Source: Alphaproteobacteria bacterium (GTDB taxonomy: Bacteria > Pseudomonadota > Alphaproteobacteria > Puniceispirillales > Puniceispirillaceae). Taken from it: DNA of 40,406 bases. Positions 1-8,006 of this stretch are shown here, piece after piece (positions within the stretch are counted from its first letter, which is position 1; each line of letters opens with the position of its first letter). The position numbers and the translations under genes were made by a program. The stretch covers positions 1 through 40,406 of the forward strand of contig WTJA01000126.1 in NCBI GenBank assembly GCA_011524995.1, given 5' to 3'. A model generated the notes under the pieces. It had not been told where the DNA came from. It did not search any database and worked only from the letters and a program-made list of their open reading frames with translations.

Positions 1-1074
1 TTATAACGGTAATGTGCTGTGATGCGCCGCAAGCTGCAAGATGTCATCAGCGCCTTTAACAAAGCCTGTTTCATCAACCGATGATAAGGTGATTTTGCCC
101 CAAGATAATCGCTGATGACGCAAGACAGTGCGCCGATAGGCTGGGTCATAATGATCTCTCAAAATCTGCGTGATGAAACTATCAAAATCGCCAGCTGATA
201 AGGCGTCCTGCCATCTTTGCGTCGTGTCATAGCCATGGCGATGATGCATGCCAGAGACAAGGTCATGTAGAGCCGGGGCATCAGGGTTAAGAAGATGCGC
301 ATAATCACGTTTGAGGGAAGGCACGCGCTGCTCTGGTGTAGCTTCTACCTCAATCATTGGACTTGTGGTCATGCGTTGCCACCATTCTTTAGGAAGTGCC
401 ACCTGCCCAATGCGACTTGATTCTGATTCCACAAAAATAGGGCGCTGTGGGTCACATTGTTGTAACGCCTCATGCAGGCGCGACTCAAAAAGCCGCTGTG
501 GCGGTTGCGGTTTATCAACCATCGCCCCGAGCAGAGATCCGCGGTGATGGGCAAGTCCCTCTAAGTCAATGATTTGCGCGTTTTTTGCTTTAAGCTGTTG
601 GAGGAGGTGCGTTTTCCCAACCCCGGTAGCCCCGCCAATTAAAATGAGGTGATACTGTGCGGGAAGGGCGCGAAGCTCATCCATAATCATGCCGCGATAT
701 GTTTTGTAGCCGCCTTGCAGCAAAAAGGCGGCCCAACCAATTTCACCACAAATATGCGCAAAGGCACGCGATCGCTGACCGCCGCGCCAACAGTGAATAA
801 GAGGCCGCCAGCCTTCTGGCCGATCCGCCAGTTTTGTGTGGATATGCGCAGCGATATTAGCAGAAACTAGGGCGGCACCAGCACGGCGCGCGGCAAAGGC
901 ACTATCTTGCTTATACATGGTGCCAATTTCTGCGCGTTGCTCATTGCTAAAGACCGGGAGGTTAATGGCCCCTGGAATATGGTCGTCGGCAAATTCCGCC
1001 GGAGATCGCACATCAATGATCTCGTCAATCCGTGGGTCTCGCCAGTCAGTCACAGTTGTAATCGGAGCAGGCAT
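1..1074 (-). CDS. mnmH: tRNA 2-selenouridine synthase MnmH (SelU)
   Basis: Converts 2-thiouridine to 2-selenouridine at the wobble position of Lys, Glu and Gln tRNAs, using selenophosphate made by SelD. The 357-residue protein has the family's two domains: an N-terminal rhodanese domain with its cysteine at C95 in the sequence HCWRGG (E. coli SelU uses Cys97), and a C-terminal P-loop domain with Walker A GATGVGKT at residues 148-155. Length matches the family (about 360). The gene is complete, with its TAA at the very edge of the window. It starts 9 bases after the selD stop, and its Shine-Dalgarno AGGAGG overlaps that stop codon, so translation is probably coupled. No selA or selB is visible here, so the pair by itself supports tRNA selenation rather than selenoprotein synthesis. 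Confidence 0.95.
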   Translation of the reverse strand: MPAPITTVTDWRDPRIDEIIDVRSPAEFADDHIPGAINLPVFSNEQRAEIGTMYKQDSAFAARRAGAALVSANIAAHIHTKLADRPEGWRPLIHCWRGGQRSRAFAHICGEIGWAAFLLQGGYKTYRGMIMDELRALPAQYHLILIGGATGVGKTHLLQQLKAKNAQIIDLEGLAHHRGSLLGAMVDKPQPPQRLFESRLHEALQQCDPQRPIFVESESSRIGQVALPKEWWQRMTTSPMIEVEATPEQRVPSLKRDYAHLLNPDAPALHDLVSGMHHRHGYDTTQRWQDALSAGDFDSFITQILRDHYDPAYRRTVLRHQRLSWGKITLSSVDETGFVKGADDILQLAAHHSTLPL

Positions 1075-1083
1075 CGCACCCTC

Positions 1084-3297
1084 CTATGGTTCTATCAATA
1101 GGCCTGTTGCGCCAAGGCGCAGCTGACCAATTGGTGTAAGAGATGGCGACCGCTTTTGCACCTCAGCAAGCTGGGCGGTGGGCAATACGGCACAAATCCC
1201 GCCAGCTGTTTGCGGGTCAAATAACAAAGGATAGCGCCAGTCACGCGCTGCCTTGGGTGTGGCTGCAAGTGAGGGAACGCTTCTTTGATTATTGCCCATG
1301 CTAGAGGACGAGATGCCTTCCGCTAGCAATTTATCAATACCGTGAAAGACTGGTAATTGTGATAGTGATATCTCAAACGCTATCTCTTGCGCAGTTCTTT
1401 GTTGTAGTTGAACCGCAAGGTTTGTCATATGGCGGGCCAAGCCAAAACCTGTGATATCAGTCATCGCAATGGCCCCATGTGCAAAACAATCTGCCGCTGC
1501 TTGTTGATTGCTGAATGCCATCTCATCACAAATGTCACGATAGAGGCGGGCGGGGCAGAGGTGACGCATCGCTGCCGCAAGGCCAACCCCAATCCCCACA
1601 GGTTTGCTCAAAACAAGGCTATAGGGGGTATGAGGGTCAAAGGCCGCAAAATAATGTGTTTGTTCACCTGAAACCGCAAGGCCAAGGCCAATTTCGGCCC
1701 CTTGCGACGTATGCCCACCTATTAATGTTGTTTGGGCCTCAGAGAGGGTACATAAAAGACCTGTCATGAGTTGAAACGCATCTTCATATTGCTGAGACTG
1801 GCTTGCCTCTTTCAAGGTGAGGTGTAGCTGTGCAAAGCGTGGTGTTGCACCAGAGACATAAAGATCACTCAACGCATGATTGGTTGCAATTTTAGCAAAT
1901 AAAAACGGGTCAGAGATCATTTGCGAGAGCGCATCAAAACTATGAAGAAGCGGCTTGGCAAGGGGGGCTGTAACACCGCTATCAGCCATGCCTTCTGATG
2001 ACGGAAAATAATGGGGATTAGCGCCTAAACGTTCCGCTTCTATCTTGGCGTCCTCTAACACCTGCTCTAGTAAATCTGCGGCGGCTTTTGCCGCGCATCC
2101 GGCGCATTTCATCGCACGGAATGCCGCATCATCTTGGTTCTGATGGGTCGCTTGATAAAAGGGAAGGGGCGTGAAATCCACTTGTGTCATTTGAGGGAGA
2201 TCACTGAATTTCTTCATGAAATCAGTGTCTATCTTCGCCTTTAATTGCCACCAAAGCGCATGATGGCTTGCCATTCCATTACGGATAGCAATGGCTTTCC
2301 CATCAGCTGTGCCAATGAGCGCAAGATATTGTTTCTGGGGACGCCATTGTTTCAAGGGGCGTTGCCAGATTAATTGACGAATATTATGCGCTAAGATTGC
2401 CCCTGCGCGGACGGCAAAAACACCGGCTTTTTCCCGCGGATTATCAACGATATGGGCCACATCTCCCGCGGCAAAAATATGCGGATAAATCACATTCTGC
2501 AAGGTAGGGCGCACCGCAACAAATCCTGTTTCATCACACCCTTTTCCAAGTGAGGCAATGAACGGCGCAGGGCGAACACCCGTTACAAGGTAATGTTGAT
2601 CTGATGCAAATTTCTGACCGTCTTGCGCGGTGATAGACGTGTTCGCAAATTGTGTAATCTCACATGACTTGTAAAGGGCAATACCCGCTTTTTCTAAGGC
2701 TGCCTCGCAGTAACGCCTTGCCCCTTTGGGCATGTGGGGTAGTAACTGAGAAGACCTAGAAAATAATGATATGTCAGTATCTTGGTATCTTTTCTTTAAA
2801 GCAAGACTGAGTTCAATTCCCGCAATACCAGCGCCAATGACACTAATGGTTTTGGGGGCTTTGTGTGGGGCATGAAGCTGTTTGATGAAATGCGCAATGG
2901 GTTTGACTGCTATCGCATGCTCTGCCGCCCCTGTGAGCTGTGATAAATCAGGAACAGCCCCTGAATTCAGCGATAAGATATCAAAGGATATTGCGGGACG
3001 ATTGGCAAAGAAGACCTGATTTGTTTCCGGGTTTATCGCGGTCACTTTATCTTGGATAAAATGGGCGCCAGCAAAGGCAGCGAGGCGTGTAAGATCAATA
3101 TGCATATCATCATGTGACCAGACACCTTCGACATAGCCAGGTAACATGCCTGAATAGGGGGCGAGGGCAACATCGCTAATGAGTGTGATTTGCAAACCAG
3201 GGATGGGGCGCATGCCAAAGGATTTGAGCACGGCTATCTGCGCATGCCCCCCACCCACACAAACGAGGTGAAGATGCCGTGGCACATTAGGTGTCAC
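1084..3297 (-). CDS. selD: FAD/NAD(P) oxidoreductase fused to selenide,water dikinase SelD
   Basis: A 737-residue two-part protein. The N-terminal part (about 1-370) is a pyridine nucleotide-disulfide oxidoreductase of the NADH dehydrogenase-like type: an FAD-binding GGGHA at 15-19, a second dinucleotide fold at VIGAGIAGIE, and a late FAD motif FAAGD. The C-terminal part (about 390-737) is SelD, which makes selenophosphate from selenide and ATP. Its catalytic stretch is C398-A-G-C401-A-A-K404, where C401 and K404 should correspond to E. coli Cys17 and Lys20. There is no in-frame TGA, so this is a cysteine form. The start is GTG, because its first bases overlap the TGA of the upstream flavin reductase (GTGA) and no better site is near. 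Such fusions are known in other bacteria. What the oxidoreductase half reduces is not established; delivery of reduced selenium is my inference. Confidence 0.93.
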   Translation of the reverse strand: MTPNVPRHLHLVCVGGGHAQIAVLKSFGMRPIPGLQITLISDVALAPYSGMLPGYVEGVWSHDDMHIDLTRLAAFAGAHFIQDKVTAINPETNQVFFANRPAISFDILSLNSGAVPDLSQLTGAAEHAIAVKPIAHFIKQLHAPHKAPKTISVIGAGIAGIELSLALKKRYQDTDISLFSRSSQLLPHMPKGARRYCEAALEKAGIALYKSCEITQFANTSITAQDGQKFASDQHYLVTGVRPAPFIASLGKGCDETGFVAVRPTLQNVIYPHIFAAGDVAHIVDNPREKAGVFAVRAGAILAHNIRQLIWQRPLKQWRPQKQYLALIGTADGKAIAIRNGMASHHALWWQLKAKIDTDFMKKFSDLPQMTQVDFTPLPFYQATHQNQDDAAFRAMKCAGCAAKAAADLLEQVLEDAKIEAERLGANPHYFPSSEGMADSGVTAPLAKPLLHSFDALSQMISDPFLFAKIATNHALSDLYVSGATPRFAQLHLTLKEASQSQQYEDAFQLMTGLLCTLSEAQTTLIGGHTSQGAEIGLGLAVSGEQTHYFAAFDPHTPYSLVLSKPVGIGVGLAAAMRHLCPARLYRDICDEMAFSNQQAAADCFAHGAIAMTDITGFGLARHMTNLAVQLQQRTAQEIAFEISLSQLPVFHGIDKLLAEGISSSSMGNNQRSVPSLAATPKAARDWRYPLLFDPQTAGGICAVLPTAQLAEVQKRSPSLTPIGQLRLGATGLLIEP

Positions 3298-3773
3298 AGA
3301 GCGTTCACTTTGCCAGCAAAATAGCTTAATGGCGCCAAATCCTCTTCTGCATTATGAATGGCTTTCACTTCACCCACAAAAATCGTGTGGTCTCCGCCAT
3401 CATATTGCGCATAAGGATGACATTCAAGAACGCTCAACGCGCCTTGTATGACAGGCAAGCCATGCTGACCTTTTTCCCAAGACACACCCTCAAATCTATC
3501 CTCATGATTGCTCGCAAAGCGCATACATAATTCGCTTTGATCTTGGGCGAGTAGCGCGATGGAATACCCCTCTGCTTCGCAGAAATCTTGATATTTTGTG
3601 CTATCTTTGATTAGGGACCAGAGTACTAATTGAGGGCGCAAAGACACAGAGGCAAAGCTGTTAACCGTCAGGCCATAGGGCGTGCCAGTTTTATCATAGC
3701 AACTTACAATAGTGACGCCTGTCAGGAACCGGCTCATGGCTGTTTTGAATGTTTTATCTTGGGTCACAGTCAT
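3294..3773 (-). CDS. Flavin reductase family protein (FMN-binding split barrel)
   Basis: A 159-residue protein of the flavin reductase-like family (HpaC/RutF type), which uses NAD(P)H to reduce free FMN or FAD in the cytoplasm. Visible family features are the N-terminal GVTIVSCYD strand, the flavin-contacting block TVNSFASVSL followed by LVLWSL, and the C-terminal GGDHTIFVGEV segment. The length is typical for a stand-alone reductase component. It is the first gene of the selD-mnmH operon and overlaps the selD GTG start, so it is probably co-expressed with the fused flavoenzyme. No two-component monooxygenase partner is visible nearby. The ribosome-binding site upstream of the ATG is weak. 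Substrate and partner cannot be told from sequence. Confidence 0.85.
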   Translation of the reverse strand: MTVTQDKTFKTAMSRFLTGVTIVSCYDKTGTPYGLTVNSFASVSLRPQLVLWSLIKDSTKYQDFCEAEGYSIALLAQDQSELCMRFASNHEDRFEGVSWEKGQHGLPVIQGALSVLECHPYAQYDGGDHTIFVGEVKAIHNAEEDLAPLSYFAGKVNAL

Positions 3774-3838
3774 ATTACATTACTCTGCTTAATCAAAAGG
3801 CGTCCTGTTGACAGATATAGCATGTAAACATCATCTGC

Positions 3839-4765
3839 CTAGCGTTGTACGCGTGATAAGGGAGAAAAGCGCTCAATTTTTTGACGCCACCCTTCTGGCA
3901 ATACATCAGCAAGCATAACGGCACAGAAAATCATCAAACAACCCACCAAGGCGGCGCCAGTTAGGTTCTGCGATAAAAATAGCCAACCAGCAAGAGCCGC
4001 AAAGACTGCTTCTAGCGACATCAGAAAGGCCGCTGTGGTGGCATGCGCATGACGCTGTGCCACCAATTGCAAGGTGTAAGCAATGCCGACCGAGATAGCG
4101 CCCGCATAGAGCAATTCCTGCCATGCTGGCACAAAGTCCATCAAGTCTGGTTGTTCAATCGTAAAGGCCCCACACATCGCCAAGACAGAACAGACGGCAT
4201 TTTGCAACAGCGCCAATTGCAAGGGGGCGTTTACGAGTTTTGTCACAAATCCAATGGCGATGATATGGCCTGCCCAAAAAACCGCTCCAATCGCGACAAG
4301 AATATCAGCAAATTGGGCATCATAGCCCTGATTGCCAGACAGGAGGTAAGACCCGCCGATCGATAGGATGACGGCTAGCCAAATAGATAAGGTAATGCTT
4401 TGGCGTGTCAGAACCCAAGTGATAAGTGGCACAAATGGTACATAAAGCGCTGTTAAAAAGGCGGCATTGGCTACTTTTGTGTAAAGTAAGGCTGTTTGCT
4501 GCAACGCAATGCCACCAAACATCAAAACACCAAGGGACAGGCCGCCCCACAAAATAGCGCGATTATCTCGCATGGCTTGCAAAAGTGAGCCGCGGCGCCA
4601 CTCCCATAATGCCAAAGGCAATATCACCAGAACGCCAATCAAATAGCGCGCACCAGTAAAAGATAGCGGGCCAATCGTATCCATACCTGTTGTTTGAGCA
4701 ATGAAAGTCGTGCCCCAAATAAGAGCAACGATAAGGATAAGGCCATGTGCAAGATTACGAGACAT
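3839..4765 (-). CDS. EamA/DMT-superfamily transporter
   Basis: A 308-residue very hydrophobic protein with about ten predicted membrane helices arranged as two EamA repeats. The N-terminal signature ALIWGTTFIAQ and the second-half SLEAVFAALAGWLFL are typical of drug/metabolite transporters (RhaT/YdcZ-like). It belongs in the inner membrane and probably exports or imports a small metabolite; the substrate cannot be inferred. It lies 18 bases downstream of the MFS gene on the same strand, so the two are likely co-transcribed, and 65 bases upstream of the flavin reductase. Start ATG at 4765; the short basic N-terminus fits an inside-facing first helix. Confidence 0.85.
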   Translation of the reverse strand: MSRNLAHGLILIVALIWGTTFIAQTTGMDTIGPLSFTGARYLIGVLVILPLALWEWRRGSLLQAMRDNRAILWGGLSLGVLMFGGIALQQTALLYTKVANAAFLTALYVPFVPLITWVLTRQSITLSIWLAVILSIGGSYLLSGNQGYDAQFADILVAIGAVFWAGHIIAIGFVTKLVNAPLQLALLQNAVCSVLAMCGAFTIEQPDLMDFVPAWQELLYAGAISVGIAYTLQLVAQRHAHATTAAFLMSLEAVFAALAGWLFLSQNLTGAALVGCLMIFCAVMLADVLPEGWRQKIERFSPLSRVQR

Positions 4766-4783
4766 AGAACACCACTATACTAG

Positions 4784-6019
4784 CTAGTTTTGAGGAGGAC
4801 GAAGTGATTTCACCGTTTTGGCAATGAATAGGCTTGTGCGCGGAATATAACGGTAGGGTTTAGTGAAATGGATCACCGGACGCCTAACGATGCGATAACC
4901 GCCAAAGAGGAATAGCATAAGATGCAAGGCTGCAAAATAATGAAATAAGGCCGCAGGTCCAAAAAAATCAATCAAAGCGCCAGCCAATACGGGGGAGCCA
5001 ATGGCGCCCAAGGCAAAGAAGAAAATAAGCGAGGCTGATAGGTCTGTCATATCTTCTGGGCGGCAGAGGTCATTGGCATGGGTGGCAGCGAGCGAATAAA
5101 TCGGCATGGTTGCCATGCCAAAGATGAAAATCATAACAAAGATTTGGCTTGCCCCCAATAATTGGGAGAGGGCGCCCCATTGCATAATCAGCGCAGTCAC
5201 AATCGTGACAAGCGATAATGCCAGCATTACTTGCCTTTTTGAGGTTCTGTCAGCAAGCAGTCCCACAGGGAATTGCGCAAGGGCCCCGCCCAAAATGAAT
5301 AACAGCAAGAATAACCCAATCCCGCCGCTTGATAATTGATTGTCAAACGCAAAGAGAGGCCCGACCATACGCAAAGCGGCGCCAGTTGCGCCCACAGTTA
5401 TAACGCCGATGGCGGCAAGCGGTGAAATGGTGAATGCCAAAAGAGGACGCCAGCGCGGCGCATCAGGCAAAACAGGCTGGGCAGCTTGCGTCATTGCCAA
5501 GGGCAAAAACGACAAACATAAGAAGATAGCAACGAGTGAATAGCTCTGATAGGCCGCGATAGGCAGCGTGGCAATCACTGCTTGCGCTGCCATGGCGCCA
5601 GACATATCGACAATGCGGTAAAGCGAATAGTAACGAGAGCGGTTTTCATTTGTCAGCTTGGCATTGAGCCAGCTTTCAATCACTGTTGCCGCGCCCGCGA
5701 CCGCTATACCAGAGACAAGGCGTAACCCAATCCAGAACCAGAGCGATTCTAGCAGGGGATGAAGAAGCACCGCAATCACAGATAGCCCGGTGACAAAGCT
5801 GAAGGTGCGGGCATGACCGGCGCGTCGCACAAGATAAGGTGCGGCAAAACAGCCAATGATAAAGCCAAGGAAATGCGCTGAGCCAATCAAGCCAATTTCC
5901 GTGCGCGTGAAGCCAAGCACAAGGCCCGATAGCGCGTCTAGTGGTCCCAATGTGCCGGTGCCAAGCTGCATGATAAAGGCAGAAATCAAAAGGGCGGAAA
6001 GAGAAAGCAGGATTTGCAT
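4784..6019 (-). CDS. Major facilitator superfamily transporter, YcaD-like
   Basis: A 411-residue membrane protein with about twelve helices in two halves. Loop 2-3 carries a basic stretch (YLVRRAGHAR) resembling the MFS motif A, repeated in the second half as LLADRTSKRQ. The segment VIESWLNAKLTNENRSRYYSLY is characteristic of the YcaD/MFS_1 subgroup. It should sit in the inner membrane; substrate unknown. It is the first gene of a probable two-gene operon with the EamA transporter and is divergent from the dam-like gene across a 121-base gap. The C-terminus ends in a short basic cytoplasmic tail. Start ATG at 6019, without a strong Shine-Dalgarno. Confidence 0.85.
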   Translation of the reverse strand: MQILLSLSALLISAFIMQLGTGTLGPLDALSGLVLGFTRTEIGLIGSAHFLGFIIGCFAAPYLVRRAGHARTFSFVTGLSVIAVLLHPLLESLWFWIGLRLVSGIAVAGAATVIESWLNAKLTNENRSRYYSLYRIVDMSGAMAAQAVIATLPIAAYQSYSLVAIFLCLSFLPLAMTQAAQPVLPDAPRWRPLLAFTISPLAAIGVITVGATGAALRMVGPLFAFDNQLSSGGIGLFLLLFILGGALAQFPVGLLADRTSKRQVMLALSLVTIVTALIMQWGALSQLLGASQIFVMIFIFGMATMPIYSLAATHANDLCRPEDMTDLSASLIFFFALGAIGSPVLAGALIDFFGPAALFHYFAALHLMLFLFGGYRIVRRPVIHFTKPYRYIPRTSLFIAKTVKSLRPPQN

Positions 6020-6140
6020 CTATTTTTCTTTGTCAAAACCATCTACTAAAGAGAGTTAAGATGATTTTGCACCAGAAATCTATGGAAACTAGTGCTGGGC
6101 GATAACGTGCTAGGTGTTATGCGGATAAGAGGGGGCTTTT

Positions 6141-6953
6141 GTGACAAAGCCATTTTTAAAGTGGGTAGGCGGCAAGCGCCAATTATTGCCCGATATTCGC
6201 CCGCTTATCCCAGAGCTATCAGGGCGTTATTTTGAACCATTTATGGGCGGGGCGGCGGTTTTTTTCGACATCGCACCGCAGCAGGCTTACTTACGGGATA
6301 TTAATGAAGAGCTTGTGAATTGCTATTGTCAGGTGCGCGATCATGCAGATGAGTTGCTAGCGGATCTAAAACGCCACATCTATGACAAAGATTACTATTA
6401 TGAGGTCCGAAACCTTGACCGTTATGAAGATGCCTATGCGAAACTATCTGATATTGAGCGGGCGAGCCGGCTGATTTTCCTCAATCGAACCGGCTTTAAT
6501 GGCATGTACCGGGTGAATCGCAAAGGACAGTTTAATATTCCCTTTGGACGTTATGCTAATCCCACCATCGCCAATGAGACATTGATTCGAGAGGCGTCTG
6601 CTGCCTTACAGCAAGCTGATATTCGATGCCAGCCTTATCTCACATTGCTATCAGAGGCCGAGGCAGGGGATTTCATTTATTTTGACCCGCCCTATCTGCC
6701 CGTCTCAAAGACAGCGAATTTTACCGCCTATGCGGCTGATGACTTCACCCTGTCTGACCAAGAAGAGCTTGCCGGTTTATGTCGCATGCTTGATCAAAAA
6801 CAAGTCAAATTCTTATTATCAAACACCTATCACGAGGTGATTACCTCACTTTATGAGGGGTTTGATTTTATAAAAATTGAAGCAAGGCGTGCGATCAATA
6901 GTAAGGCGGATAAGCGACAGGCAGTGCCAGAAATCCTGATAAAGAACTATTAA
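6141..6953 (+). CDS. dam: Dam-type (D12 class) DNA adenine N6-methyltransferase
   Basis: A 270-residue methyltransferase of the D12/Dam class, which transfers a methyl group from S-adenosylmethionine to the N6 of adenine in DNA. The N-terminal AdoMet motif is FLKWVGGKRQLL (GGK at 10-12), the catalytic motif is DPPY at 182-185, and the C-terminal block ARRAINSKADKRQ...EILIKNY matches the Dam/DpnM group. GATC is therefore the likely target, but this is not proven by sequence. The start is GTG at 6141, preceded by a good Shine-Dalgarno (AGAGGGGG). No restriction enzyme lies beside it, so it looks like a solitary methylase. Alphaproteobacteria usually rely on the unrelated CcrM (GANTC), which makes a Dam-like enzyme somewhat unusual here. 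It converges on the tRNA-Cys gene. Confidence 0.9.
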   Translation: MTKPFLKWVGGKRQLLPDIRPLIPELSGRYFEPFMGGAAVFFDIAPQQAYLRDINEELVNCYCQVRDHADELLADLKRHIYDKDYYYEVRNLDRYEDAYAKLSDIERASRLIFLNRTGFNGMYRVNRKGQFNIPFGRYANPTIANETLIREASAALQQADIRCQPYLTLLSEAEAGDFIYFDPPYLPVSKTANFTAYAADDFTLSDQEELAGLCRMLDQKQVKFLLSNTYHEVITSLYEGFDFIKIEARRAINSKADKRQAVPEILIKNY

Positions 6954-6965
6954 AATCGGGGAAAA

Positions 6966-7039
6966 TGGAGGTCCGAGCCGGAATCGAACCGGCGTACACG
7001 GCTTTGCAGGCCGCTACATCACCACTCTGTCATCGGACC
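6966..7039 (-). tRNA. tRNA-Cys (GCA)
   Basis: A 74-nt cloverleaf on the minus strand. The acceptor stem GGTCCGA pairs with TCGGACC, the anticodon stem GCGGC/GCCGT encloses the loop CTGCAAA (anticodon GCA, cysteine), and the T arm is GCCGG-TTCGATT-CCGGC. The 3' CCA is encoded. It stands alone, 12 bases beyond the dam-like gene in convergent orientation, with its own probable promoter upstream. No integrase or duplicated 3' end is present, so it does not look like an occupied attachment site. Confidence 0.97.
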
Positions 7040-7049
7040 AGAGGCCCCA

Positions 7050-7078
7050 TCCATAGCTGATGCATTTTGAATGGTCAA
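7050..7078 (-). promoter_or_regulatory. Probable promoter of the tRNA-Cys gene
   Basis: On the minus strand, TTGACC (7078-7073) lies 17 bases from TATGGA (7055-7050), about 10 bases before the tRNA 5' end. The bases between are GC-rich (GGGGCC), like the discriminator of stable-RNA promoters. The -35 is near consensus and the -10 is weaker. Confidence 0.5.
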
Positions 7079-7133
7079 TGGCTCATTGCGGATAAAAAGA
7101 CTGCGCTATGACAGCCTCGCTTCAAAAGGTATA

Positions 7134-7162
7134 TTGAAACAAAGCCCATTCATCGCTATAAA
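7134..7162 (+). promoter_or_regulatory. Sigma70-type promoter for the pcm-like/tolC/popZ-like operon
   Basis: TTGAAA (7134-7139), a 17-base spacer, then TATAAA (7157-7162): each box matches five of six consensus bases. Transcription would start near 7169, leaving a leader of about 55 bases before the ATG at 7224. This is the best-looking promoter in the window. Confidence 0.68.
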
Positions 7163-7223
7163 AGCGCATCTTTAATAAACACATACAATTTTTGTAGTTG
7201 TGACGGGAATGGGGAAAACACCG

Positions 7224-7889
7224 ATGTCAGTGACTGATTTTGATGCCGCACGCAAAGCGATGATTGATAGCCAAATTCGTCCTAACAAAGTGATTGATGA
7301 AGCCGTTATTGCGGCTTTCGCCACGGTGCCTCGTGAGGAGTTTGTGCCAAAGTCTCTGCAAGATGTGGCCTATGTGGATGAAGATATCACACTTCCTGGC
7401 GGCCGCTATATGGTTGAGGCCATGATTATGGGCCGCATGATCCAGTCTCTTGAATTAAAGCCATCTGATAATGTGCTTCTTATTGGCGCGGCAACAGGGT
7501 ATAGCGCTGCTATTTTGTCTCATCTCTGTGCCTCAGTTATCGCGATTGATAACCGGACAGCGGCGGTGGAAAAAGCGCAAGATAACTTGAATAAGCTCGA
7601 AATTGGCAATGTGGCTGTGTTGAAGAGTAAATTGACAGAAGGCTACCCGGCTGAAGGCCCCTATGATGCCATTATCATTGAAGGCGGTGTCGAAACCATG
7701 CCTGACGCGCTGTTAGCGCAATTGGCAAATGATGGTCGTGCCGTTGCTGTATGGCGGACATCACCGCGTGCGCAGGGCGAAGCCAGCATTTGGACAAAAT
7801 CAGCAGGTGTTGCCACGCGTCGCGCACTATTCAACGCCCATGTGCCGACCCTCACAGAATTTCAGGCCAAGAGCGAATTCGCATTCTAA
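7224..7889 (+). CDS. Pcm-like S-adenosylmethionine methyltransferase, divergent
   Basis: A 221-residue protein related to protein-L-isoaspartate O-methyltransferase. The AdoMet fold is visible (VLLIGAATGYSAAIL, then VIAIDN), and the N-terminus ARKAMIDSQIRPNKV is typical of the copy found next to tolC in Alphaproteobacteria. The substrate loop of true Pcm (GQTISQP) is replaced here by GGRYMVEAM, so repair of isoaspartate is doubtful; the second copy at 26556-27209 keeps the canonical loop. I chose ATG at 7224 because the family N-terminus begins there and a GGGGA ribosome site precedes it. An in-frame GTG at 7200 and ATG at 7209 would add 8 or 5 residues. It probably heads an operon with tolC and the popZ-like gene. 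Confidence 0.8.
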   Translation: MSVTDFDAARKAMIDSQIRPNKVIDEAVIAAFATVPREEFVPKSLQDVAYVDEDITLPGGRYMVEAMIMGRMIQSLELKPSDNVLLIGAATGYSAAILSHLCASVIAIDNRTAAVEKAQDNLNKLEIGNVAVLKSKLTEGYPAEGPYDAIIIEGGVETMPDALLAQLANDGRAVAVWRTSPRAQGEASIWTKSAGVATRRALFNAHVPTLTEFQAKSEFAF

Positions 7890-8006
7890 ACAAAAATTCG
7901 TTATTAATTCAGACTATTTCACGTTGAAATACGTATGAAAAACCAGTTAGGTTATCATCTAGGCAGGTGGTGAACTCCCTTGCCCTATTTTAACAGGAAT
8001 TTTACG

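Noticed and set aside
2095-2112. Possible selenocysteine in SelD
   Set aside because: The catalytic position is an ordinary TGC cysteine codon and no in-frame TGA interrupts the gene.
6954-7199. tRNA-Cys as an integration site
   Set aside because: No integrase, no repeated tRNA 3' end and no foreign-looking genes beside it; the neighbour is a core-type gene and a clean promoter region.
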